Translations under genes and position numbers: made by a program
The notes under the pieces: model-generated
The model's input: the letters and a program-made list of their open reading frames with translations, nothing else
Databases searched by the model: none
What the model was told of the DNA's origin: nothing
Shown: piece by piece, positions 34,060-42,641 of the stretch
How the letters are laid out: every line of letters starts with the position of its first letter
How positions within the stretch are numbered: the stretch's first letter is position 1
Assembly: GCA_964569245.1 (NCBI GenBank)
Contig: CAZMTK010000009.1
Coordinates: 43,254-107,253, forward strand
Source of the DNA: JAAYTY01 sp964569245
GTDB taxonomy: Bacteria; Fermentibacterota; Fermentibacteria; Fermentibacterales; Fermentibacteraceae
Direction: 5' to 3'
Length of the DNA stretch: 64,000 bases

Positions 34060-35298
34060 TCAGGCGGTCTCGACCTTCATGGAGATGACCATGCAGCGCA
34101 GGTCCGAAACCCTGGACAGCGAATCCCTCGACACGCCCATGTAGCCGTCCCCCAGCATGTCGTACATGTTCGATGAGATGCCGAGCTCCGGCAGCCTCCC
34201 CGCCAGCCTTCCGCCCTCGCACAGGAATCCGAGCTGCACGGGCGTGGCATAGCCTCCGTCCGGAGTGAACTCACCCCCGCTGGCCATGGCCACGAATATC
34301 CCCGGCCTGCCGTCAAGGATCTCGGCGAGCGTTTTCTCGCAGGTGGAAGGCTCCGCTCCAGGGTATCCAAGCTGCGGAACGCCGTCGTACTCGCAGGCGG
34401 CCGCTCCGGTAAGCCCGAGTCCGAACCTGGCCGCGGTTCGCTTGTCCGTATAGGGGGCTGCCACCACGCCGTTCTCTACAAGGGGATGCCTGAATCCCTC
34501 GTTCACGGTTCCCTCGTCGTCGAAGAAGGCCGTCGAGCCGAGTGCGGGATCGAGGCACTGCTCCAGTGTGAACATCTCGGAGAAGAGCTTCCGACCCGCC
34601 TTGCCGGAGAGGAGAGAGGCGCCGGAGCCGAACCTGATCCCGTTCAGCTCGCCCATGACCTTCGACAGCGGCTGACCGAAGGCGTCGTGCGGAAATATCA
34701 CCGGGAGCGTGCCTGCAGCGGGCAATGCGACGTCGTTCAGGAACGCGCGGCAGAATGCCAGTGCCTCTTCGAGGTACGCGGCCCTGTCCCATCTCCTGAT
34801 GGATGAGGGGTGGACGACGCCGTCCATGATCCCCGTCGAGTTCCTGTGCTTGAACATGAGGTCCAGGGCCATCCCGTCCACGGAGCAGGAGAGGTCGAGA
34901 CCGGCGTCGTTCACGATCGAGGTGTCGTCGCGATACCTCCGGGCCGACCCCGAGAAGATCAGCTCTGGAACCTCGCTGGAAAGCTCCTCGAGAAGCGACT
35001 CCGCTTCAGAGGGTAATGAGGCCGGATCCGGAAGATCCGGGCGCTCCTCTATATGCAGTGTCCTTCCGGAGGAGACGGCGAACGGGTACTCGACCCCGCG
35101 GGAGAGAACCGCCTCGGCCTCGGCCTGCTTCTCGACGGCGTCGAAGTCGCCTATGGCGCCTGCTACGCCCACGAGGCCCTCCCTGTAAACCCTGACGCCC
35201 GTCCTCGAGACGTCCTTCCTGCGTACGGACTCAACCGCAGTGCGGAGAATGTTCGCGGCGATCTCCACGTGACGCTTCGTCATCCTCTCGACATTCAT
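34060..35298 (-). CDS. PmbA/TldE-type subunit of the TldD-TldE peptidase
   Basis: 412 residues from ATG 35298, starting 3 bases after the TldD-like gene ends. It shows the PmbA layout: N-terminal 'RVYREGLVGVAGAIGD', central 'GTLPVIFPHDAFGQPLSKVMGELNG' and C-terminal 'GGYATPVQLGFLCEGGRLAGRLPELGISSNMYDML', and lacks the HExxxH zinc motif. TldE partners the TldD metallopeptidase and together they digest unfolded peptides or mature modified peptides (microcins, PQQ-like precursors). No precursor peptide gene is visible next to it. Confidence 0.88.
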   Translation of the reverse strand: MNVERMTKRHVEIAANILRTAVESVRRKDVSRTGVRVYREGLVGVAGAIGDFDAVEKQAEAEAVLSRGVEYPFAVSSGRTLHIEERPDLPDPASLPSEAESLLEELSSEVPELIFSGSARRYRDDTSIVNDAGLDLSCSVDGMALDLMFKHRNSTGIMDGVVHPSSIRRWDRAAYLEEALAFCRAFLNDVALPAAGTLPVIFPHDAFGQPLSKVMGELNGIRFGSGASLLSGKAGRKLFSEMFTLEQCLDPALGSTAFFDDEGTVNEGFRHPLVENGVVAAPYTDKRTAARFGLGLTGAAACEYDGVPQLGYPGAEPSTCEKTLAEILDGRPGIFVAMASGGEFTPDGGYATPVQLGFLCEGGRLAGRLPELGISSNMYDMLGDGYMGVSRDSLSRVSDLRCMVISMKVETA

Positions 35299-35301
35299 CG
35301 C

Positions 35302-36639
35302 CTACCTCGCGCAGAGCCCGCGCACGCGCACGTACGGGCCCCCGAAACCCACCGGGAGGGGATACTGCTCGTGCTTGCCGCAGCCGCCTCCCGGTACAGT
35401 CGTAATCTCCACCCTGTCCGAGAGGCCGTCTATCCTCCCGAGCGTCTCCATCACGCTGCCCGTGACTACAGATATCCTCAACGGCTCGGCGACCTCCCCG
35501 CCCCGGATCATCCAGGCGAGAGAAGGAGCCATGGTGAAGGTCGAGAGCCCCGATCCATGAAGGACGGACTCGACGAAGATGCCCTTTTCGACCTCGCGGA
35601 AGAGCTGCTCGCGGGTGCTGGAGCCTGCTTCGATGAAGGTCGTGGTCATCCTCGGGATCGGTTCGTACTCGAAGCCGATGCTTCGGGCGTTGCCGGTCAC
35701 CTCCTCGCCCAGTGCGGCGGCAGTGGAGGCACTGTGCAGCCTTCCCGAGAGCACCCCGTTCCTTACGAGCCATGTCCTTTCCGCGCTTGTGCCCTCGTCG
35801 TCGAACGGGGTGTAGCCGGTGCCGGGCAGGGTGCCGTCGTCGGCGATGCTCAGCATCTCCGAGCCGACCCTCGCTCCCATCGCCCATTCGCGCATCATCG
35901 TCTCGTCTCCGGCCATGAAGTCCGCCTCGCTCTTGTGGCCGAAGCTCTCGTGCGCGAATATGCCTGCCGCGAAAGGGCTCAGAATAACCGTGTAATCGCC
36001 GGGCTCGACCGGCACGGATTCGCGCAGGAAGACCGAGCTGCGTTCCAGGCGGGACTCGAGCACGGGCTCCAGCGGCTCGAGTTCGCCGATTCTCGAGGCG
36101 GCTACGAATGCAGTCTCGGCGAACCTCCTGTCTCCCTCGGACAGGCGGAACCTCCCCGACAGCCCAGCGTTCTGCGTGTCGAACACCAGGTCCGCCCCCA
36201 GGCTGGAGAAGAACGTCTTCACCTTCCTCTCGTCCATGTATCCGCCCGACCAGGACCTAACGAGCGGGTGCGACGCGAGCGGCTTCACAGACCTCTCGAG
36301 AAGCCGCAGCTTGAAGTCCGGCTCCACGCATGAGACCGCAGAGTCTTCGAACGTGATCAGCCTCTCCCTGTTGACCTGGAGCCGCTTCACCACCGGATTC
36401 GAGCCGATGCCGGCGTCGGGGGACGCCATGGAGGCCAGGGAGTCCATCTCCTCCTGTATCGCACCCGGGTTCGAGACAGCGCTGTAGAACCATCGCCTGC
36501 CGTCGAACAGCCTCACGAAGGCGGCCCTGTAGCTGCGTACTGTGAAGGCGTCCAGCTGCCCCATGGTCATGTTGATCCGGGTGCTGTGCACCTCCTCCAT
36601 CCTGACATCGGTGTAGCAGCCTCTCGGGAACCTGTACAT
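35302..36639 (-). CDS. TldD-type metallopeptidase subunit
   Basis: 445 residues from ATG 36639 (AGGAGG 6 bases upstream). The zinc motif is 'FAHESFGHKSEAD' (HExxxH), as in TldD. Family segments 'PFDDEGTSAERTWLVRNGVLSGRLH' and 'GNARSIGFEYEPIPRMTTTFIEAG' follow, and the C-terminus closes 'VPGGGCGKHEQYPLPVGFGGPYV'. It forms a heterodimer with the adjacent PmbA-like protein, where the zinc active site lies at the interface. The tight spacing supports co-translation. Confidence 0.93.
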   Translation of the reverse strand: MYRFPRGCYTDVRMEEVHSTRINMTMGQLDAFTVRSYRAAFVRLFDGRRWFYSAVSNPGAIQEEMDSLASMASPDAGIGSNPVVKRLQVNRERLITFEDSAVSCVEPDFKLRLLERSVKPLASHPLVRSWSGGYMDERKVKTFFSSLGADLVFDTQNAGLSGRFRLSEGDRRFAETAFVAASRIGELEPLEPVLESRLERSSVFLRESVPVEPGDYTVILSPFAAGIFAHESFGHKSEADFMAGDETMMREWAMGARVGSEMLSIADDGTLPGTGYTPFDDEGTSAERTWLVRNGVLSGRLHSASTAAALGEEVTGNARSIGFEYEPIPRMTTTFIEAGSSTREQLFREVEKGIFVESVLHGSGLSTFTMAPSLAWMIRGGEVAEPLRISVVTGSVMETLGRIDGLSDRVEITTVPGGGCGKHEQYPLPVGFGGPYVRVRGLCAR

Positions 36640-36712
36640 GGGCACCTCCTGCGGTTCCGGAACCGGCGGACCTGAGGCGGCGGGACGGGAGCCGGCCGCA
36701 AGACGAACATAC

Positions 36713-36727
36713 TCCCTCCGGGAGGGA
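36713..36727. promoter_or_regulatory. Palindrome between divergent genes, possible operator
   Basis: TCCCTCC-G-GGAGGGA, perfect 7-bp arms with a single central base, in the short spacer between the TldD-type gene (minus) and the frameshifted secreted gene (plus). TTGACA at 36740-36745 (plus) lies next to it, though no good -10 follows at 17 bases. It could be a protein-binding site; this is inference. Confidence 0.35.
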
Positions 36728-36789
36728 ATGGCGTTATACTTGACAGCAATCTTCGGTATTGCTCCAGGAACCGGGTTGCAGGGAGGGCG

Positions 36790-37359
36790 GCGTGAGCCTG
36801 TTCGGGGCGGCAATCTCGGCAGTTGTGGCCGCCGGGGGCCTCCCGGGGATCACGGCCCCCCGGAACCGGTCATCTGCACGGCCGACGTCACCGGGGAAGT
36901 GACGCTGTTCCCGGCATGGAACCGACCGGACAGGTTCCCTGTCCCTTCAGGCGGACCTTCGGCAATCCCGCCCGGCTACACCCTCGTCGAGCTCGTCGAG
37001 CACCAGGGCTCAGCCTCGAGGGTCGGCGCTTCCATCGTCCTCTGGCAGAGCGACCAGTCAGGCTGCCCGGGCGGGAGCCTGCCCGGAGCGCTCGTGCTCT
37101 CCGCATCCCCGAACCAGGCTTTCTCCACTGCCACGATCGCCTTCGGGCTCCCGGGCGGCGGTGAAGCCAGGATCTCGGCATACGATATCACAGGCAGGCT
37201 GGAGGGGCGGATCTTCATCGGCTCCCCGGCGCAGGCGTACACGAATTGTCCGGGGACCCGGGCAGGAGCGACGGAGCCCCCCTCCCTTCCGGGATCTACC
37301 TGGTGAGGCTGGACACTCCTTCGGGATCGGCGGTGCGAAGGCTTGCAGTCGTGAGATAG
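36790..37359 (+). pseudogene. Secreted protein with sorting tail, broken by two compensating frameshifts
   Basis: From GTG 36790 (GGGAGGG 3 bases before) the frame encodes a signal peptide (MSLFGAAISAVVAAGGLPG). Around 36845-36860, at a G/C homopolymer patch, the sense shifts by +1 to a frame coding 'CTADVTGEVTLFPAWN' and a sorting tail ('LVLSASPNQAFSTATIAFGLPGG', 'AYDITGRLEG'). Near 37249 it shifts back: AATTG-TCCGGGG would read Asn-Trp-Ser-Gly with one extra G, after which 'GRSDGAPLPSGIYLVRLDTPSG' runs to TAG 37359. Without the shifts this would be a small secreted protein of about 190 residues. It is either recently broken or contains two sequence errors. It lies 39 bases before the C25 peptidase gene. 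Confidence 0.75.
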
Positions 37360-37398
37360 CCCGGCGATCGGCCGGGCGGCTCGAGGAAGGAAACGCTC

Positions 37399-39648
37399 AT
37401 GAAATCGTTCCTCTCGGTGCTCCTGTGCTTCCTGCCATGCGCGGGTGGCAGCCTGCTCTACCGGGGCGCGGACGGCGTTCCCGATGCATGCATCGTCGAA
37501 TCCGGGGCCGGCTCCGAGACTATCCGGTTCGAGCTTCCCGCCCTCATCACGGAGGAAGCCGGTGACGGCTCCTCCGGGACGGTCTTCAGAGTGCCGGGAT
37601 GGGGCTTGCTGGCCGTCGAGGGGAGCCCGGACCTCCCCGTCCTGAGGCGGATGGTGCGGGTTCCGGATGCAGGGGGTGTCGAGCTGGAAATCCTCGAGGA
37701 GACGACCGTCCTGCTCGGCATATTCGACATCCCGCCCTTCCGGAGGCCGGCCCTGCGTTCGGGGGAAGGCTTCCTGCCGTGGAGGGACGAGGCGGTCTAC
37801 GGAAGCACGGACCCGTTCCCGGCTTCGTCCACGGTGCTGGAGGGCGTTCACGTTCTAAGGGACATCCGCGTGGCTTCCGTGAGGTTCCAGCCCGTGAGGT
37901 ACGACCCTTCCACGGGCGAGGTCATCCTGGTGACGGGCGCCACGGTCAGGCTGACCTTCAGCGGCGAGGGACGCAACGAGCTTGCCCGGGCCTTCCGAGG
38001 CACCACCCCGGGGTTCATGCCCTTCTACCGGGAAGTGCTGGGGTTCGAGCCTTCGGGACCTTTCCTCGACGGCTCATACCTCTTCATCGGCACGGAGGAG
38101 ACCCTCGCAGCAGTGGAGGATCTCGTCGACTGGAAGAGGCAGAGGGGATACCGCGTGTCGCTCGCCACGGTTCCGGAGATCGGCTCAACGGCAGAGGAGA
38201 TCGACGGCTGGCTGGAGCTGGCCTTCGCCCTGTGGCCCGATCCTCCCGAGTGGCTTCTGATCGTCGGAGGCGAGGACCAAGTGCCGGTACCCATGTACGA
38301 GGGCTTCGCCTCGGACAACATCTACGGCGTCATCGGCACGGAGACCAGCGTTCCGTCAATCCATGTCGGGAGGATCACCGGATCGCTGGAGGATCTGCAG
38401 TACCAGGCCTGGAAGATAGTCCAGCACGAGGCGAACCCGTTCGAGCCTACCGGCGTCAACTGGTTCCAGAAGACGGTCGTGATAGGCTCGGCGGACGGCC
38501 TCGATCCTCTGCATTCCTGGGAGCACGCTGTGATCTTCATGGAGCACGGCCTGGCGGTCGACTACTACTGCGACAGCCCCGAGTACGGCGGTGCTCCTCC
38601 CGACATTTCCGAGATTGCGTCGGACATCGACGAGGGGCGGACGATAGTCGACTACATCGGCCACGGCTGGGAGGGCGGATGGGGCACGTCCGGCTTCGCC
38701 ATCCCGAACGTGCAGGCCCTGTCGAACGGGAGGATGCTGCCCTGGGTGAACTCGATAGCCTGTTCCAACGCCGCCTTCATGGGGACGTACTGCTACGGGG
38801 AGGCCTGGATGACAGAGGGCGACATCGTCACCCCGAAGGGCGCCCTGGGCTTCATGGGCGCGACGACGGGCAGCCCCTTCGGACCGACCGACTCGCTGGC
38901 CGAGTACACCTGGAGGGGCTACTTCGAGCTGGAGATACACCACATGGGCGCGGCCGTGGACTATGGAAAGCTCAAGGTTGAGGAGTTCTACGGCGTGGGC
39001 AACTGGGGCAACAACTGGATGCACATGGTGTTCGGCTGCCCGGAGGTGGACATCTACTGCGACACGTCCCCGATAGCCATGCTCGAAGCCGACCACAGCC
39101 AGTACGTGTGGGCGGGGCCGTGGCCTGTGTACGTGACCGACGACGAGGGCCAGCCGGTAGAGGATGCCCTCGTGGGAATAGTGCAGGACGACGAGCTCCT
39201 GGGCGCGGGGTACACGGACAATGCTGGATACCTGTCGCTGGACCTGCCCTCCCTCCCCTACGGGTCCTCCGTCGAGGCCACGCTGACCGTGACGGCTCAC
39301 AATCACAGACCCTACACCTCCGCGCTCGACCCGGCCCCGGCGGGCTGGGAGGAGGGCGGCGATGCGAGGCTCTTCCTCGACCAGCCCCTGCCGTCGCCGT
39401 TCTCGGGCTCCACCGGCATCTCCTTCGGACTCCCTTCCCCGGCTCCGTGCATCCTTTCGGTGTACGACCTGTCAGGAAGGCTCGTTCGCATCCTCGTCGA
39501 GCAGGACCTCCCCGCAGGCGGCCACTCGGTCACGTGGGACGGCACGACCGGCGCGGGCGTGCAGTGTCCCGACGGCGTCTATCTGATCAGGCTCTCCACT
39601 CCAGGTGCCGGGCTGACCGTCAGGGTTGTGAGGCTGCAAGGGGAGTAG
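37399..39648 (+). CDS. Gingipain-like C25 cysteine peptidase with sorting domain
   Basis: 749 residues from ATG 37399 (AGGAAGGAA upstream). A signal peptide (MKSFLSVLLCFLPCAGG) and a propeptide-like N-domain (to about residue 215) come first. The C25 domain begins 'YLFIGTEETLAAVEDLVDWKRQRGY' and has H422 ('DYIGHGWEGGW') and C455 ('SIACSNAAF') as the catalytic dyad. A prealbumin-like domain ('PVYVTDDEGQPVEDALVGI') follows. The Ig-like tail begins 'SGSTGISFGLPSPAPC', contains 'VYDLSGRLVRIL' and closes 'PDGVYLIRLS'. C25 enzymes of Bacteroidota leave the cell by type IX secretion. Confidence 0.94.
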   Translation: MKSFLSVLLCFLPCAGGSLLYRGADGVPDACIVESGAGSETIRFELPALITEEAGDGSSGTVFRVPGWGLLAVEGSPDLPVLRRMVRVPDAGGVELEILEETTVLLGIFDIPPFRRPALRSGEGFLPWRDEAVYGSTDPFPASSTVLEGVHVLRDIRVASVRFQPVRYDPSTGEVILVTGATVRLTFSGEGRNELARAFRGTTPGFMPFYREVLGFEPSGPFLDGSYLFIGTEETLAAVEDLVDWKRQRGYRVSLATVPEIGSTAEEIDGWLELAFALWPDPPEWLLIVGGEDQVPVPMYEGFASDNIYGVIGTETSVPSIHVGRITGSLEDLQYQAWKIVQHEANPFEPTGVNWFQKTVVIGSADGLDPLHSWEHAVIFMEHGLAVDYYCDSPEYGGAPPDISEIASDIDEGRTIVDYIGHGWEGGWGTSGFAIPNVQALSNGRMLPWVNSIACSNAAFMGTYCYGEAWMTEGDIVTPKGALGFMGATTGSPFGPTDSLAEYTWRGYFELEIHHMGAAVDYGKLKVEEFYGVGNWGNNWMHMVFGCPEVDIYCDTSPIAMLEADHSQYVWAGPWPVYVTDDEGQPVEDALVGIVQDDELLGAGYTDNAGYLSLDLPSLPYGSSVEATLTVTAHNHRPYTSALDPAPAGWEEGGDARLFLDQPLPSPFSGSTGISFGLPSPAPCILSVYDLSGRLVRILVEQDLPAGGHSVTWDGTTGAGVQCPDGVYLIRLSTPGAGLTVRVVRLQGE

Positions 39649-39667
39649 CGCAGCGCAGAGCAGGAAA

Positions 39668-39696
39668 GGGGCGGGGCCCGGAGGCTCCGCCCCCTT
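39668..39696. terminator. Bidirectional terminator
   Basis: GGGGCGG (39668-39674) pairs with CCGCCCC (39687-39693), with AA before and TT after the stem, between the converging C25 peptidase and symporter genes. Confidence 0.7.
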
Positions 39697-39710
39697 CCGC
39701 CGGGGGTCCG

Positions 39711-41339
39711 CTAGCCCTGCTGTCCCGCAGGGGCGGTATCCGGAGAGCTGCTCTTCGCGAACTCGCCGAAGTCGTCCACCGGCTCCGCCCTGACCTGGTC
39801 AAGCTGAGCCTGCGGAGGCCTCTTCGTGACGAGGCTGACGAGCACCATCAGCACTGCGGAGATGAGCACCCCCGAGGCGACGTAGAGGTAGCCGTAGGAC
39901 CCTGCCAGCCATCCCGGGAGGACGTCGGTGTAGTAGTTGGGCATGGCGGGGTCGGCATACTGGAGGTGCTTGTACTCGTACCAGTACATGCCCACCGTGC
40001 CCAGGAAGCCGGCCACGGCTGCGGTGATGACGGCCGGAAGGGTCGTCCGCCTCCAGAAGATGAAGAAGGCCGGCACGGCGATGCAGGCCGAGAGGACTCC
40101 GGAGGAGATGTAGTAGACGTCGCCCAGGGTGTCGCTCACTAGCGCGCATCCGAGAGCTGCGAGCACCGCCAGCACCGAGATGATCCTGGTGGTCTGGAGG
40201 CGCTTCTCCCTGGGCACCCCGCGCTTCACCTGGGCGGGCTCGACGAGGTCGAAGGCCACGGGCATGGCGGTGACCTGCGAGAACGTGTCCACAGTGGACA
40301 TCTGGCAGGCCATGATGCCTATGAGCATGAACACCGCCAGCCCAAGGGGCATCGAGGAGATGAAGGCGGATATGATTCCCAGGGCGTCGCCTCCGATGGC
40401 CTCTGGAGGCGCGCCGTCGACAGGAGGGAAGACCACCAGTGAGCAGAAGGCCGTGACGCTGGGAAGGACCAGCACGAAGACGGTGATCAGGAACAGGGCC
40501 AGCACGGCGCCTTTCCTTGCATCGCGCGTGGTCTTCATGGCCTGAATCCTCTGAACCAGGTCTGACTCCACCATCCAGCCCGGCAGGTAGCCGATCAGCA
40601 GGACGATGGGGAAGACCGCGCCCAGGACCCACGGGTTGAGCGCGTTCCCCTCGCCTGCCCACGGCGGCGCACATGCCTTCAGAGCGCCTGCGATGTCTCC
40701 GGAGCTGGCGTCTGAAGCGGCATTCACAGCGGTGACCGCCAGGATGATCATGAAGGCCGCCATCAGGACGAACTGGATCACGTCCGTGGTGACAACGGCC
40801 CTGAAGCCTCCCATGTAGGTGTAGATGATGATCGGAACCGTGAGGAGAAGCATGCAGGCCCAGGCGGGTACTCCGAGGAACGGAGCCATGAGCGTTCCGC
40901 CCATGAAGAGCTCCGCCTGGGTCCAGGAGAGGAACACTCCCGCTGCGAACACCGCCAGGAGCGTCCTGGCGCTGCTGCCGAAGCGCTTCTCCAGCGCCTG
41001 GGGGAGGCTCACCGCAGGCAGGCGCCTGACGAAGGGCACCATGGCGATGATGATGAAGCACAGGACGAACCAAGGGACCGGGAGGATCCAGAGCCCCGTC
41101 ATGCCGTACATGTACACCATCGACATGCCGAAGCCCACCCATCCCAGCATCAGCCAGCCCGAGGTGAGCGACATCCCGAGGCGCCAGAACGGCAGCTCTC
41201 TCTTCGCGAGCCAGTACTCCAGGCTGGACAGCGGATCGCTCCTTGTCCGAATGTGCCTCTTCACCCTGGTCGTGACGCCTACGAGGATCATCAGGAAGCA
41301 GTACACCAGCGCAGCGATCCAGAACGGAGTGATGCTCAT
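39711..41339 (-). CDS. Sodium:solute symporter (SSS family)
   Basis: 542 residues from ATG 41339, with about 13 hydrophobic segments. Family features are 'SLEYWLAKRELPFWRLGMSLTSGWLMLGWVGFGMS' near the N-terminus (the G-x-S-x-x-S region after helix 1), 'YTYMGGFRAVVTTDVIQFVLM' around residue 180 (the S/T-rich GG motif seen in SglT and PutP) and 'QMSTVDTFSQVTAMPVAFDL' near 365. It imports a small solute (sugar, amino acid, carboxylate or vitamin) with Na+; the substrate is not inferable. It lies 24 bases after the porin-like gene, suggesting an outer/inner-membrane uptake pair. Confidence 0.92.
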   Translation of the reverse strand: MSITPFWIAALVYCFLMILVGVTTRVKRHIRTRSDPLSSLEYWLAKRELPFWRLGMSLTSGWLMLGWVGFGMSMVYMYGMTGLWILPVPWFVLCFIIIAMVPFVRRLPAVSLPQALEKRFGSSARTLLAVFAAGVFLSWTQAELFMGGTLMAPFLGVPAWACMLLLTVPIIIYTYMGGFRAVVTTDVIQFVLMAAFMIILAVTAVNAASDASSGDIAGALKACAPPWAGEGNALNPWVLGAVFPIVLLIGYLPGWMVESDLVQRIQAMKTTRDARKGAVLALFLITVFVLVLPSVTAFCSLVVFPPVDGAPPEAIGGDALGIISAFISSMPLGLAVFMLIGIMACQMSTVDTFSQVTAMPVAFDLVEPAQVKRGVPREKRLQTTRIISVLAVLAALGCALVSDTLGDVYYISSGVLSACIAVPAFFIFWRRTTLPAVITAAVAGFLGTVGMYWYEYKHLQYADPAMPNYYTDVLPGWLAGSYGYLYVASGVLISAVLMVLVSLVTKRPPQAQLDQVRAEPVDDFGEFAKSSSPDTAPAGQQG

Positions 41340-41363
41340 GAAAGGGTCCCCCTTCCGCTCCCG

Positions 41364-42131
41364 CTACTGGAAGTAGTACGTGAGGGAAGCCCCTCCCCAG
41401 AACTGCGTGTCCTCCTCGAAGAGATCCTTTACGTCGCCGTCCAAGAGCATCGAATAATGCGCAGCCGGCGTCAGGTACAGCGACGATCCGAAAGACACCG
41501 GCAGGTTTGCGTTGAGGGTCATGTCCCCCATCGCCGCCTCGGGATGCCAGTAGTAGAAGGCGTTGTGGAGCGAGTTGCCGTACCCGATCGAGGCGGAGAG
41601 CACGGGACCGGATACGGCCACGGCTTCAGACACCTGCAGGGTCCCGGGCACGGCCTGGGAGATTCCCAGTGAGGTGTAGAGCCCGTCGGCCTCCTTGATG
41701 TCCCGGTACATGCTGATCGTGGGCGTCAACGGGTACCCCAGCGCCGCCGCAAGAGACAGCTCGGCGGTCGAGTTGCAGTCGGTGTTCGGATAGGTGTAGT
41801 CGCCTACACCGAGAGTCACGCAGGCAGGGCCGAGCTGCGATGTGTACATGAGATAGAGATCGGCCTCGGTGAACTTCATCGCGCGCTCGTCGCCGCCCTC
41901 CACCTCGTTCACGTCGGTCAGCTCCATGCTGCCCCAGACGCCTGCCGTGAAGCCCTTCCACGACAGCCAGGCCGAGGGCTGGAGAACGGGATCGTCAACG
42001 AAGTTGATGCCTCTCCACACGTACTTGCTGTTCAAGGTGAGGTCCACATAGCCGGTCAGACTGCCGGCTGCGGCCGTCGCTACGACCCCAGCCGCCAGCG
42101 AGACTGCAACCAGTGCGGCCAGTCGCTTCAT
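41364..42131 (-). CDS. TorF-type putative outer-membrane porin
   Basis: 255 residues from ATG 42131 (GAGAAGGG 5 bases upstream). A signal peptide MKRLAALVAVSLAAGVVATAAAG is followed by 'GYVDLTLNSKYVWRGINF', the family's conserved 'S-x-Y-x-x-R-G' opening. Alternating strands run to 'QFWGGASLTYYFQ' at the C-terminus. The family includes putative porins found beside transporters. The following symporter gene suggests that both serve one substrate. Confidence 0.82.
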   Translation of the reverse strand: MKRLAALVAVSLAAGVVATAAAGSLTGYVDLTLNSKYVWRGINFVDDPVLQPSAWLSWKGFTAGVWGSMELTDVNEVEGGDERAMKFTEADLYLMYTSQLGPACVTLGVGDYTYPNTDCNSTAELSLAAALGYPLTPTISMYRDIKEADGLYTSLGISQAVPGTLQVSEAVAVSGPVLSASIGYGNSLHNAFYYWHPEAAMGDMTLNANLPVSFGSSLYLTPAAHYSMLLDGDVKDLFEEDTQFWGGASLTYYFQ

Positions 42132-42641
42132 GAGCCCTTCTCGTCGATGCTGGTTGACAGTGGGATGCGCCTGCACTCGAGGCGCTCCCGGGAACAGAGA
42201 TGTCCTGTCGGGGTCAGTATCCCGTCAGTTCCGGCCTGCCCGCGCCCGGCGGGCAGAGAGCGGAAGCCGTTCACAACATGAAGAAGAGTCTGTGCATTCT
42301 CTTCCTCCTGAACGGGTTCATTCAAGCAGTTGCAGGAAAATCTACAGGACCGCACAGGCTGTCAATGCCGACTTGTCCCGTGCTGCAGCGCACTCACGAT
42401 CAGCACGGGCCATCTGCATTCTCGCACCTGCACCGGCTCCACGGGCGGCTGCGAACGCGCTCGAATCGAAGGAACCCCGATTTCTGCAACGGGAGTGCGA
42501 CGAGTCCGTCGCATGGCGACGCTACATCGAGGAGCCCTGACCCGAGAGCAGGCACCGGCCGATGCACGAAGGTGCCGGACAAAAGCCTTCCTTCTTATAG
42601 TTCACCCTTGCTGTTCCCGTCTCGATCCGGAGGTATCCCCG
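42132..42641. other. Non-coding stretch upstream of the M16 peptidase gene
   Basis: 510 bases between divergent genes. An ATG at 42278 could start a signal-peptide-like stretch (MKKSLCILFLLNGFIQAVAG), but the frame continues without recognisable content and with unusual Ser/Pro/Arg composition, so I do not call a gene. CTTATAGTTC at 42595-42604 resembles a -10 element and lies 37 bases before the likely M16 start. Confidence 0.4.

Noticed and set aside
42278..42641. Signal-peptide-like small gene starting at 42278
   Set aside because: The hydrophobic start is followed by Ser/Arg/Pro-rich sequence without a domain, and the frame runs on into the M16 gene out of phase.
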